This document shows, piece after piece, positions 1-5,810 of a stretch of 9,152 nucleotides of DNA. Under the pieces are notes generated by a model. The model was not told where the DNA came from. It worked only from the letters and a program-made list of their open reading frames with translations, and searched no databases. Each line of letters starts with the position of its first letter. Positions within the stretch are counted from its first letter, which is position 1. Location: assembly GCA_015655565.1 (NCBI GenBank), contig JAATEU010000449.1:1-9152 (forward strand). Direction: 5' to 3'. The translations under genes and the position numbers were made by a program. This DNA is from Clostridiales bacterium (GTDB taxonomy: Bacteria > Bacillota > Clostridia > Lachnospirales > Lachnospiraceae).

Positions 1-169
1 GGAAGCTTTGGCAGTCAGTGATAAAATCATTGTTATGTATTCCGGTGAGATCGTGGCTTATTTTAATAATTTAAAGAACCTGACGGAAACAGAGCTGGGA
101 TTTTATATGCTTGGTGTAAAACGACGGGAAAAAGCGGAGATTGAGAGGCTGATGTATGAAGAAGCTTAA
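1..169 (+). CDS. Nucleoside/simple-sugar ABC transporter ATP-binding protein, C-terminal 55 residues (partial)
   Basis: The reading frame opens at base 2 and ends at TAA 167-169; the 5' part lies outside the window. The visible tail reads EALAVSDKIIVMYSGEIVAY and continues to a TETELGFYMLGVKRR segment. This matches the end of the second nucleotide-binding domain of YufO/NupO-type double ATPases ("sDRI.VmyeGeiv...t.eelGl.M.G"). The protein powers the importer whose two permeases follow, working on the cytoplasmic face of the membrane. Its last 14 bases overlap the first permease gene, so the two are translationally coupled. Family assignment rests on the short tail plus the permease context. 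Walker A and signature motifs are not in the window, so activity cannot be judged. Confidence 0.85.
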   Translation, partial: EALAVSDKIIVMYSGEIVAYFNNLKNLTETELGFYMLGVKRREKAEIERLMYEEA

Positions 170-1214
170 TGTGAAAGCAAAAAATGAAATAATTCAGATT
201 CTTACGGCAGTTATGATAGCATTGGCCCTAACCTTAATTGTTTTATTTTTAACCAGTGATGAACCCATGTATGCATTTGTAAAATTAATTACGGCGCCCC
301 TGACGCGCATGAGATATTTCGGAAATGTCCTGGAATTAATGGTACCTCTTGCATTTGCAGGGTTATCCGCATCCCTGCTGTTTCGGAGCGGGCTTTTTAA
401 TATGGGAGGGGAAGGAATATTTTATATATCGGGTATCGTAACTACGGGACTTGCTACCAGATATATGGGGAACAGTTTCTTTCACTCCATGGCCGTTATT
501 TTAGCAGCTTCTGTTTTCGGGGGTCTGATTGCCTGCATCTCCGGATTTTTTAAGGCAAAGTATGATGCGAATGAATTAGTAACCTCTTTAATGTTAAACA
601 CCATTTTATTTGGAATCGGTTTTTATATATTAAAGACGAAATTAAAGGATATGTCCGTTACCGGGGTTGCTTCTGCTGAATTTACGGATACTGCAAAACT
701 TACCGTAATTGTTCCTAAAACCGGTATAACCACAGGTTTTTTTCTTCTTATACTGGCAACTGCCGTTATTTGGTTTATATACAAGCAGACCAGACTAGGA
801 TATATGATTAAGATGACCGGCATTAATAAGGATTTTGCCAAATATTCCGGCATGAGCTTCTTTGTGCTTACCATGAGCGTACATTTTATGTCGGGATTTA
901 TAGCAGGAATGGGTTCCTCCGTACATTTACTCAGTATGTATGACCGCTTTACCTGGTCTGCCCTTCCCGGTTATGGATTTGACGGCTGTCTGGTTGCCAT
1001 GCTTGGAAAAAACCATCCAATCGGTGTCTTTGCCGCTGCTTTTGGCCTGAGTTACTTAAGAACAGGTTCGGACATTATGGCCAGAGGCGTTGATGTGCCG
1101 GTAGAAATGGTTGCAATTGTTGAAACGGTACTGGTTCTGTTAATAACGGCGGACTTTATGGTAAAATACTTAAATCGTAAGAAAGCGATGGCAGGAGGTA
1201 GGGTGAATGGATGA
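156..1214 (+). CDS. Nucleoside ABC transporter permease, first subunit (YufP/NupP type, BPD_transp_2)
   Basis: A 352-residue integral membrane protein. A first hydrophobic helix lies at about residues 11-33 and is followed by a series of further apolar segments typical of BPD_transp_2 permeases. The stretch FRSGLFNMGGEGIFYISG (about residues 75-93) is the family hallmark seen in the YufP/NupP subunit of guanosine/nucleoside importers and in related BMP-dependent systems. Length agrees with YufP (about 350). The start at ATG 156 is preceded by GAGAGG at 143-148 with a 7-nt gap and overlaps the ATPase gene by 14 bases. The 3' end overlaps the second permease by 8 bases. It should pair with the next product to form the membrane channel, fed by a BMP-family lipoprotein probably encoded upstream of the window. 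Substrate cannot be read from permease sequence; the nucleoside assignment is supported by the downstream hydrolase. Confidence 0.92.
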   Translation: MKKLNVKAKNEIIQILTAVMIALALTLIVLFLTSDEPMYAFVKLITAPLTRMRYFGNVLELMVPLAFAGLSASLLFRSGLFNMGGEGIFYISGIVTTGLATRYMGNSFFHSMAVILAASVFGGLIACISGFFKAKYDANELVTSLMLNTILFGIGFYILKTKLKDMSVTGVASAEFTDTAKLTVIVPKTGITTGFFLLILATAVIWFIYKQTRLGYMIKMTGINKDFAKYSGMSFFVLTMSVHFMSGFIAGMGSSVHLLSMYDRFTWSALPGYGFDGCLVAMLGKNHPIGVFAAAFGLSYLRTGSDIMARGVDVPVEMVAIVETVLVLLITADFMVKYLNRKKAMAGGRVNG

Positions 1215-2118
1215 GATTCTGGCTTTGTTATTAACACCCACATTTGGATATGCAATCCTTCGTGTAACGACTCCCATTCTCTTTGCCGCTTTGGGAAATG
1301 TTATATCCAGCAAGGCAGGGGTCAGCAACATTGCCATGGAAGGTACCATGCTGACCGCCTCCTTAGCCGGGGTATTGGTATCTGCTTATAGCAGGAGTGC
1401 CATTATGGGATTATTGGCGGCATTGTTGGTTGGAATCCTGTTTAGTGCCTTTATGGCTTATTTAAGTCTGTATCTGGGAACAAAAGTAATTATGGCCGGT
1501 ATTGCCTTAAATTTATTTGCCAGCAGCTTTACGGTATATGTCCTGTATATGTTTACGGGACAAAAAGGTAATTCCGCTGCTTTGGCAAGTAAGCAAATTC
1601 CCGCTGTTGAAATTCCCGTTCTGAAAGGTATCCCGGTAATAGGGGAAATCTTTTCCGGACATAATATTTTAGTATACGTAGCCCTGCTTTCCGTAGCTGT
1701 TACATATGTTATGCTGAATAAAACAAAGTTAGGCACTCACATAAAGGCGGTGGGCGAAAATCCGAGTGCGGCAGCTTCTGTCGGTATCCAGGTCCGCCGT
1801 GTCCAGTTTATATCGCTTTGTTTAAGCGGTTTATTGGCCGGTTTCGGAGGTGCATATATGTCCATGGGTTACCTGTCCATGTTTACAAGGGATATGATTG
1901 CGGGACGGGGCTGGATTGCCATCGCTGCAAGTGCCATGGGACGCTCCATGGTAATACCGACAACCGTTACCTCTTTTTTATTTGGTATTTTCAGTGCCAT
2001 CGGAAATGTATTGCAGCTGCAGAACATTCCCTCCGAGTTAATTACCACCTTGCCGTATGCAGCGGTATTTACCGGTATTGTGGTATACTCCGTCCGCAAA
2101 TCGAAAGGAGACAGATAA
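1207..2118 (+). CDS. Nucleoside ABC transporter permease, second subunit (YufQ/NupQ type, BPD_transp_2)
   Basis: A 303-residue polytopic membrane protein, the partner of the preceding permease. The segment SSKAGVSNIAMEGTMLTASL (about residues 34-53) is the YufQ-type version of the permease hallmark. The motif GTHIKAVGENPSAAASVGI (about residues 177-195) is the cytoplasmic coupling loop ("G...rAvGeNp.aA...Gi") that contacts the ATPase. Length agrees with the family (about 300-320). ATG 1207 follows AGGAGG at 1193-1198 with an 8-nt gap and lies inside the end of the first permease gene. A second ATG at 1211 is in another frame. The stop TAA 2116-2118 is 3 nt before the nucleoside hydrolase start, so all four genes are tightly coupled. 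Imported substrate is inferred, not shown, to be a nucleoside. Confidence 0.92.
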   Translation: MDEILALLLTPTFGYAILRVTTPILFAALGNVISSKAGVSNIAMEGTMLTASLAGVLVSAYSRSAIMGLLAALLVGILFSAFMAYLSLYLGTKVIMAGIALNLFASSFTVYVLYMFTGQKGNSAALASKQIPAVEIPVLKGIPVIGEIFSGHNILVYVALLSVAVTYVMLNKTKLGTHIKAVGENPSAAASVGIQVRRVQFISLCLSGLLAGFGGAYMSMGYLSMFTRDMIAGRGWIAIAASAMGRSMVIPTTVTSFLFGIFSAIGNVLQLQNIPSELITTLPYAAVFTGIVVYSVRKSKGDR

Positions 2119-2121
2119 GAT

Positions 2122-3087
2122 ATGCGCAATATTTTAATTGACTGTGATCCGGGACATGATGATGCCCTGGCAATTATGCTTGCCCTGGCGAATTCAGATC
2201 AACTCAAGGTACTTGGAATTACTACGGTGGGAGGGAACCAGACCCTTGAAAAGGTCAGTGAAAATGTCCTTAAGGTATTAACCGTGGCCGGCAAAAAGGT
2301 ACCGGTGGCAAAAGGTGCGGCAAAGCCTCTGATTAACCCCTTAAAGGTTGCACCCAAAGCCCACGGCGACAGCGGAATGGATGGCCCCGTTGTTGATAAG
2401 GTGACCCTGGGATATGAAAGTAAAAACGGTGTGGAATTTCTGAAAGACCAGATCCTTGCTTCTGAACAGAGGATTACTGTCGTAGCATTGGGACCTTTGA
2501 CGAACATTGCTTTATTACTTAAAACCTTTCCGGAAGTAAAAGAAAGGATAGCGTGTATTGCATTAATGGGCGGGAGTTTTAGTTCCGGAAATGCGACTGC
2601 TGCAGCTGAGTTTAATTTTTATATTGATCCCCATGCGGCATATATGGTGTTTCATTCAGGAATTCCTATTATCCAGGCGGGTACGGAAGTCAGCCAGGCG
2701 GCCGGTATCCTCCACAGTGAAATCGGGAGGTTTTTGGGAAAGGGGAGGGTATCGGATTTTGTATATGATTTACTTCAGTTTTATTCCCGTTTCTCAAAAG
2801 GCTTAAACAGTGACCGCAGCCCTGTCTTTGATGCCTGCCCGGTAATGTATCTTCTGCATCCGGAGATATTCACCAGCAAGGATTATTATGTGGATATTGA
2901 ATTGCAGGGCGAGTTCACGGCCGGCATGAGCATCACGGATAAACGGGTTTGGTATAATATGCCCGAACCAAATACTACGGTATTACTTGATGTGGACAGG
3001 GATAAATTCATACAGTATTTAACCGAGGCAATCTTTATTCTGGATAAAGAACGGAAAGGGAACAGGGATATAAAGAAAGCGGAATAG
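2122..3087 (+). CDS. Nucleoside hydrolase (inosine/uridine-preferring NH superfamily) with Phe at the usual catalytic His position
   Basis: Hydrolyses the N-glycosidic bond of ribonucleosides to base plus ribose, in the cytoplasm, with a bound Ca2+. The 321-residue length is normal. The N-terminal Ca2+ motif DCDPGHDD has Asp7, Asp9, Asp13 and Asp14. VGGN (Asn39), HGDSGMDG (His81 to Gly88), LGPLTN (Thr127) and the ribose-binding EFNFYIDP (Asn165, Asp169) are all present. In the C-terminal motif, inosine-uridine enzymes have His-Asp-x-C-x-V; here it is VFDACPVMYLLHP. The Ca2+-ligand Asp237 is kept, but the His before it is Phe236. In the trypanosome purine-specific group this slot holds a base-stacking Trp, so substrate preference may be shifted towards purines or a modified base. 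ATG 2122 has AAAGGAG at 2104-2110 (11-nt gap) and lies 3 nt after the permease stop. Inactivity is unlikely given the intact metal site. Confidence 0.93.
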   Translation: MRNILIDCDPGHDDALAIMLALANSDQLKVLGITTVGGNQTLEKVSENVLKVLTVAGKKVPVAKGAAKPLINPLKVAPKAHGDSGMDGPVVDKVTLGYESKNGVEFLKDQILASEQRITVVALGPLTNIALLLKTFPEVKERIACIALMGGSFSSGNATAAAEFNFYIDPHAAYMVFHSGIPIIQAGTEVSQAAGILHSEIGRFLGKGRVSDFVYDLLQFYSRFSKGLNSDRSPVFDACPVMYLLHPEIFTSKDYYVDIELQGEFTAGMSITDKRVWYNMPEPNTTVLLDVDRDKFIQYLTEAIFILDKERKGNRDIKKAE

Positions 3088-3115
3088 CGTTCCATTAAAG
3101 ATAAGGAGAACAAGT

Positions 3116-3217
3116 GTGAAAGAAAATATAAATAGAGAAAGGATGTCACTTAGTGATTCTTTCAACCTTTATTTGTGGCAATACCGCAAGCCTGCTTGTG
3201 GTATGCAATGGGTGTAA
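3116..3217 (+). CDS. Small 33-codon ORF between nucleoside hydrolase and M20 genes; possible leader peptide
   Basis: GTG 3116 is preceded by AAGGAG at 3103-3108 with an ideal 7-nt gap, a better ribosome site than that of the M20 gene behind it. The frame runs 33 codons to TAA 3215-3217. A second in-frame start, ATG 3143 (codon 10), has its own GAAAGG. The C-terminal half reads LYLWQYRKPACGMQWV and is not a recognisable domain. The stop is 2 nt before the likely M20 start at 3220. The last third of the ORF is the stem of a strong hairpin at 3178-3206. A ribosome translating the ORF would melt this hairpin and could reinitiate at the M20 start, so the ORF may be a translational-coupling leader. 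It could also be chance coding; there is no homology evidence. Start and frame are seen; the role is inferred. Confidence 0.42.
   Translation: MKENINRERMSLSDSFNLYLWQYRKPACGMQWV
3178..3206 (+). promoter_or_regulatory. RNA hairpin just before the M20 gene start
   Basis: ATACCGCAAG (3181-3190) pairs with CTTGTGGTAT (3195-3204) over 10 bp (one G-U) around a CCTG tetraloop. GC pairs on both sides of a bulged A (3180) extend it to about 12 bp. No T-run follows, so it is not an intrinsic terminator. It sits inside the 33-codon ORF and ends 13 nt before ATG 3220. Position suggests control of M20 translation or mRNA stability between the hydrolase and M20 genes; this is inference. Confidence 0.6.
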
Positions 3218-3219
3218 AT

Positions 3220-4494
3220 ATGAAACAGGTTGTGAACTCATATCTGAAAAAGAACCGGGAGACCATCTATCAGGTCGGAGATGAGCTGTTTAAAAATCCT
3301 GAGCTGGGATTTAAAGAAGAGAAAACCGGGCAGATTATATGCGGTTACCTGGACCGGCTTGGAATATCCTATAAAAAGCATGTTTCTGTCCATGGAGTTA
3401 TTTGTACCTTAGGAAATGGCAATGGTTATCATATTGGGGTAACCGCAGATATGGACGCTCTTTTAACCGGCAGGGACGGTGTAAAGATGCCCTTTCATTC
3501 CTGTGGGCACAGTATTCAGGTTGCAGTATTGTTAAATTTAATTAGCGCTTTTCATAAAAGCAGGGTATTGGAGCAATTGCCGGGAAGAGTCAGCTTTCTG
3601 TTTACACCGGCGGAAGAATTCATTGATATTGAGGAACGGAAACGGATGAAGGAGAAAGGAATAATAAAATTTTATTCCGGTAAACAGAATATGATTTATG
3701 AGGGGATTTTTGATGAGGTGGACATCGTATTATCCTGCCATGTCATGGGTCCTGATGAAGCAAATCCCAATGCAAGGTTTGATATAAATTCCACCCTTTC
3801 CGGATTCATTTTAAAAGAGGCGGTATTTAAAGGGCAGGCAGCCCATGCAGGAGTTATCCCCCACCTTGGGAAAAATGCCTTACAGGCTGCCACATTATCC
3901 TTAACCGCCCTGCAGATGTTAAAAGATACCTTTGCCCCGGAGGCCGGTGCAAGGGTATATCCAATACTAAAAGAGGGCGGCAGGACACCCAACATTATAT
4001 GCGATTATGCAGTCCTTGAAACTTATATCCGGGCCAATAAGGAAAAGGACCTGATTAAAATCAACGGACAGTTAAATGATGCCTTCCGTTATTGTGCCCT
4101 GGCTTTAGGAACCACTTGTGAAATTAACGATTCCAATGGGTATCTGCCTTTAAATCAAAGCAAGGAAATCAATGAAGTGATATATCGGAATATGCTTGCC
4201 ATATGTAATGAAAAAGAGATTATTCATAATGTGGTTTCCGGCGCTTCCGGGGACATAGGGGATTTAAGCTTTTTGATGCCTGCCATTCAATTCGGTTTTT
4301 CCGGAATTTCCGGTATTGTCCACAGCGCTCAATTTGAAATCATTGACAAAAACCATGTTTATATAAATACGGCCATTGTATTGGCCGGAACAATCCTTGA
4401 TATTCTTTCGGATGAAACCTTACAGATTAAAAAGGAAAACTTTAAAGCAAAAAAAGAATTTTACCTTAAACACTGGCTGAAAGTTGAGGCCTGA
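3220..4494 (+). CDS. M20-family metallo-amidohydrolase (M20D/AbgB-like N-acyl amidase or peptidase)
   Basis: A 424-residue cytoplasmic amidohydrolase of the zinc/manganese M20 clan, which splits amide bonds of N-acyl amino acids, aminobenzoyl-glutamate or dipeptides. Numbered from ATG 3220, metal and active-site elements appear in order: TADMDAL (Asp77, Asp79), HSCGHS (Cys95, His97), TPAEE (Glu132, Glu133), SCHVMG (His174), the dimerisation-domain AAHAG (His209), ASGDIGD (Asp345) and the C-terminal VHSAQFE (His368). All five M20D metal-ligand positions are filled, so it should be active. The usual HaCGHD is HSCGHS here, a change just beside the metal site. An in-frame GTG at 3175 would add 15 residues that run through the hairpin, and ATG 3208 is a further option. 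I prefer 3220, where NSYLKKNRETIYQVGDELF gives a normal family N terminus, though its ribosome site (GGGTG at 3210-3214) is weak. Substrate is unknown; the operon links it to nucleoside uptake. Confidence 0.9.
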   Translation: MKQVVNSYLKKNRETIYQVGDELFKNPELGFKEEKTGQIICGYLDRLGISYKKHVSVHGVICTLGNGNGYHIGVTADMDALLTGRDGVKMPFHSCGHSIQVAVLLNLISAFHKSRVLEQLPGRVSFLFTPAEEFIDIEERKRMKEKGIIKFYSGKQNMIYEGIFDEVDIVLSCHVMGPDEANPNARFDINSTLSGFILKEAVFKGQAAHAGVIPHLGKNALQAATLSLTALQMLKDTFAPEAGARVYPILKEGGRTPNIICDYAVLETYIRANKEKDLIKINGQLNDAFRYCALALGTTCEINDSNGYLPLNQSKEINEVIYRNMLAICNEKEIIHNVVSGASGDIGDLSFLMPAIQFGFSGISGIVHSAQFEIIDKNHVYINTAIVLAGTILDILSDETLQIKKENFKAKKEFYLKHWLKVEA

Positions 4495-4522
4495 TAAGCA
4501 GCAAATGGAAAGGAGTTATCTT

Positions 4523-4957
4523 ATGCAGCCAAATATTGACCATATCAGCATAACTGTGAATAACCTAAAACGTGCGGAAAAATTTTATGACCAGTTTCTG
4601 CCCGTCGTTGGATTTGATGTCCGTCGGAAGGTGCATGACACCGTGCCGGAACATATTTATGAAGAGGTGGAATACTATAGTGAACCGCTTACGCTCTGTC
4701 TGGTAAACCCGCGTGAAGAGTATCTGGATGACAGGTTATCCCGCAGACGGCCCGGTGCATTACACCATCTGGCCTTCCGGGTACCCTGTAAGGAAGCAGT
4801 GGACGAAGCTTTCAGACAGGTGCAGACCCAGGTCCTGGGCGCACAAATCATCCATCCGCCGCAGTTCTGGCCTGAGTACTGTGATACCTATTATGCCTTC
4901 TTTCTTAAGGACAGTGAAGGCATTGAGTTGGAGGTCGTCCACTACATACGGGGATGA
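4523..4957 (+). CDS. VOC-superfamily (glyoxalase/dioxygenase fold) protein
   Basis: A 144-residue single-domain protein of two beta-alpha-beta-beta-beta modules. Candidate metal ligands sit at the expected places: His7 in NIDHISITV, His81/His82 in GALHHLAFRV at the start of module 2, and Glu137 in the C-terminal strand DSEGIELEVVHY, which matches the family "DpdG...E". The tail GIELEVV with intact His/His/Glu suggests a metal-binding enzyme rather than a resistance-type binder. The reaction (isomerase, epimerase, lyase or dioxygenase) cannot be read from sequence. ATG 4523 has AAAGGAG at 4509-4515 with a 7-nt gap, 28 nt after the M20 stop. An in-frame TTG 4484 upstream is less likely because it overlaps the M20 gene and has no ribosome site. 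It is the last gene of the operon and may process the product released by the hydrolase or amidohydrolase. Confidence 0.85.
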   Translation: MQPNIDHISITVNNLKRAEKFYDQFLPVVGFDVRRKVHDTVPEHIYEEVEYYSEPLTLCLVNPREEYLDDRLSRRRPGALHHLAFRVPCKEAVDEAFRQVQTQVLGAQIIHPPQFWPEYCDTYYAFFLKDSEGIELEVVHYIRG

Positions 4958-5003
4958 GGGAAGAAATTAACGCTTGGTGCATTAATTCAATAAATCTTGA
5001 CAA

Positions 5004-5097
5004 GTAACCAAAACAGGACGAACACATCAATTTTGGTTTTATAAAAATTTGCGGCAGCTGACAAAGGAAAATTGATGCGTTTATCCTGTAACCAAAA
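5004..5097 (+). repeat. Imperfect long hairpin flanked by GTAACCAAAA direct repeats
   Basis: Positions 5014-5034 pair with 5068-5088 over 21 bp with two mismatches and one G-U, around a 33-nt loop that contains TTTTATAAAA. The 10-base sequence GTAACCAAAA flanks the hairpin directly at 5004-5013 and 5088-5097. TTTTGGTT at 5031-5038 is complementary to AACCAAAA in both flanking copies, so at least two competing folds exist. It lies between the VOC stop and the operon terminator. It could be an mRNA 3' structure, a small RNA, or a miniature mobile element. No protein gene is supported between 4958 and 5093. Confidence 0.55.
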
Positions 5098-5140
5098 ACA
5101 CAGTACAAAAAAACGGCATATAATTTTGTACTGTGTTTTT
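5094..5140 (+). terminator. Intrinsic terminator of the nucleoside/M20/VOC operon
   Basis: AAAAACACAGTACAAAA (5094-5110) is a perfect 17-bp inverted repeat of TTTTGTACTGTGTTTTT (5124-5140) with a 13-nt loop. The 3' arm ends in five T. The stem is AT-rich apart from the ACAGTAC core, but its length and T-tail fit an intrinsic terminator 137 bases after the VOC stop. The matching A-run on the 5' side makes it potentially bidirectional. Confidence 0.8.
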
Positions 5141-5181
5141 ATATGGACAGGTAACGTGTTACGCCACAGATATCAGAGGAA

Positions 5182-5323
5182 GATTACGATTCAAACGTGT
5201 GAATTACACTGCAAAAATATAAATTACAGTACAAACGTATGACATTGTCACCCAGAAAGAATCATCTTTAATCTCTTTGTAAAATGGGAATACTACAAAC
5301 TTATGACATTGTCACCCAGAAAG
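5182..5323. repeat. Array of 20-bp-spaced boxes followed by a 30-bp direct repeat
   Basis: Three related 15-base boxes start exactly 20 bases apart: GATTACGATTCAAAC (5182-5196), AATTACACTGCAAAA (5202-5216) and AATTACAGTACAAAC (5222-5236). The third runs into a 30-base repeat at 5230-5259, which recurs at 5294-5323 with one mismatch (G5237/T5301). Its core is ATGACATTGTCACCCAGAAAG, where TGACATTGTCA is itself nearly palindromic. Start-to-start distance of the 30-mers is 64 bases. Boxes spaced by about two helical turns look like a protein-binding array. This layout resembles the repeated transposase sites at ends of IS21-type elements, but no transposase is present. A relic end or a regulator array upstream of the pectate lyase gene are the two readings. 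Confidence 0.6.
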
Positions 5324-5440
5324 TCCAATTTATACGATTAAAAGAATATCAAACATATGTTTATGGTGTAGATCTTCAGGGACTTTCTTTAGTAACAATC
5401 ATAATGATTTTCCAGGGAAAATTAATGTTAGCCCTAAAAT
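5324..5440. other. AT-rich intergenic DNA with short palindromes
   Basis: No coding frame is supported. AGAAAGTCC at 5318-5326 (end of the second 30-mer) is inverted at 5380-5388. AAACATATGTTT at 5351-5362 is a perfect 12-bp palindrome. AATCATAATGATT at 5397-5409 is a palindrome around one base. These may be protein sites or chance in AT-rich DNA. Confidence 0.35.
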
Positions 5441-5510
5441 AATTAATTGTAGAATGATTAATTACAAAACAATTAATTACAAAACAATTAATTGCAAAAT
5501 AATTAATTGT
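5441..5510. repeat. Tandem AATTAATT repeats with a 15-bp unit
   Basis: The unit ATTAATTACAAAACA occurs at 5457-5471 and identically at 5472-5486. It follows at 5487-5501 with two changes and is partial at 5502-5510. A related AATTAATTGT lies at 5441-5450. The palindrome AATTAATT (or GATTAATT) therefore recurs at 15-bp steps from 5456. This is a short tandem repeat prone to copy-number change, about 300 bases upstream of the pectate lyase start. It could be a regulator array or only slippage in AT-rich DNA. Confidence 0.75.
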
Positions 5511-5760
5511 TATTAATTTTATAGTTTATTGTAAAAAAAAATAATTTACAAAATATGTGAAATATGTTAAGGTAAAAATATAAACAAAAAAGTAGAAATT
5601 TAAACAACAAGGGATTCATGAAATAAATATACAAATCAGTATTAAATTTTAGTGATTTTATATTTATAATACATATAATAACTTTCATTTACATTTCTTT
5701 GATGATTCCTGCGCTCAAAAAATTTATATATTTGGAAAGGAGGAAGTGAATCGAATATTT
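5511..5760. other. Very AT-rich upstream region of the pectate lyase gene
   Basis: No gene is supported. TTGTAAA (5529-5535) and TTTACAA (5545-5551) form a weak 7-bp hairpin around an A-run. AAAGGAGG at 5736-5743 is a full ribosome-binding sequence, but the starts near it (GTG 5746, only 2 nt away, 13 codons; TTG 5761, 17 nt away) are poorly spaced, so no gene is called. A weak promoter-like TTGATG (5699-5704) with TTTATA (5723-5728) is possible. Confidence 0.4.
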
Positions 5761-5788
5761 TTGACACAGTGTATCTATATAATATAAA
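5761..5788 (+). promoter_or_regulatory. Candidate promoter of the pectate lyase gene
   Basis: A consensus -35 TTGACA (5761-5766) is followed after 16 nt by TATAAA (5783-5788). TATAAT at 5778-5783 is closer to consensus but only 11 nt away, too short for normal spacing. Transcription would start near 5795, leaving almost no leader before the ribosome site at 5796-5802. An upstream promoter is therefore also possible. Confidence 0.4.
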
Positions 5789-5810
5789 AATTAATAGGAG
5801 GGTTAATATT

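Noticed and set aside
1818..2141. 107-codon open frame on the plus strand
   Set aside because: Lies wholly inside the second permease and hydrolase start in another frame; His/Tyr/Cys/Arg-rich translation typical of a shadow frame.
3175..3219. GTG 3175 as start of the M20 protein
   Set aside because: The 15 extra residues are encoded by the hairpin region, no ribosome site precedes it, and family proteins normally begin near the residues encoded from 3220.
4954..5007. 17-codon ORF with an ATGA overlap with the VOC stop
   Set aside because: Too short, no convincing ribosome site of its own and no recognisable sequence; probably chance.
5150..5163. GTAAC-GT-GTTAC palindrome as an operator
   Set aside because: Short arms in AT-rich DNA just after a terminator with no adjacent promoter; not distinguishable from chance.
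5230..5323. Two 30-bp repeats with a 34-bp gap, like a minimal CRISPR array
   Set aside because: Only two repeats. The next expected positions on either side carry no repeat, similarity extends into the gap region, and no cas gene is present.
5746..5787. 13-codon ORF from GTG 5746 behind a full AAAGGAGG
   Set aside because: Ribosome site to start distance is only 2 nt and the ORF ends within the promoter-like region; not credible as a gene.
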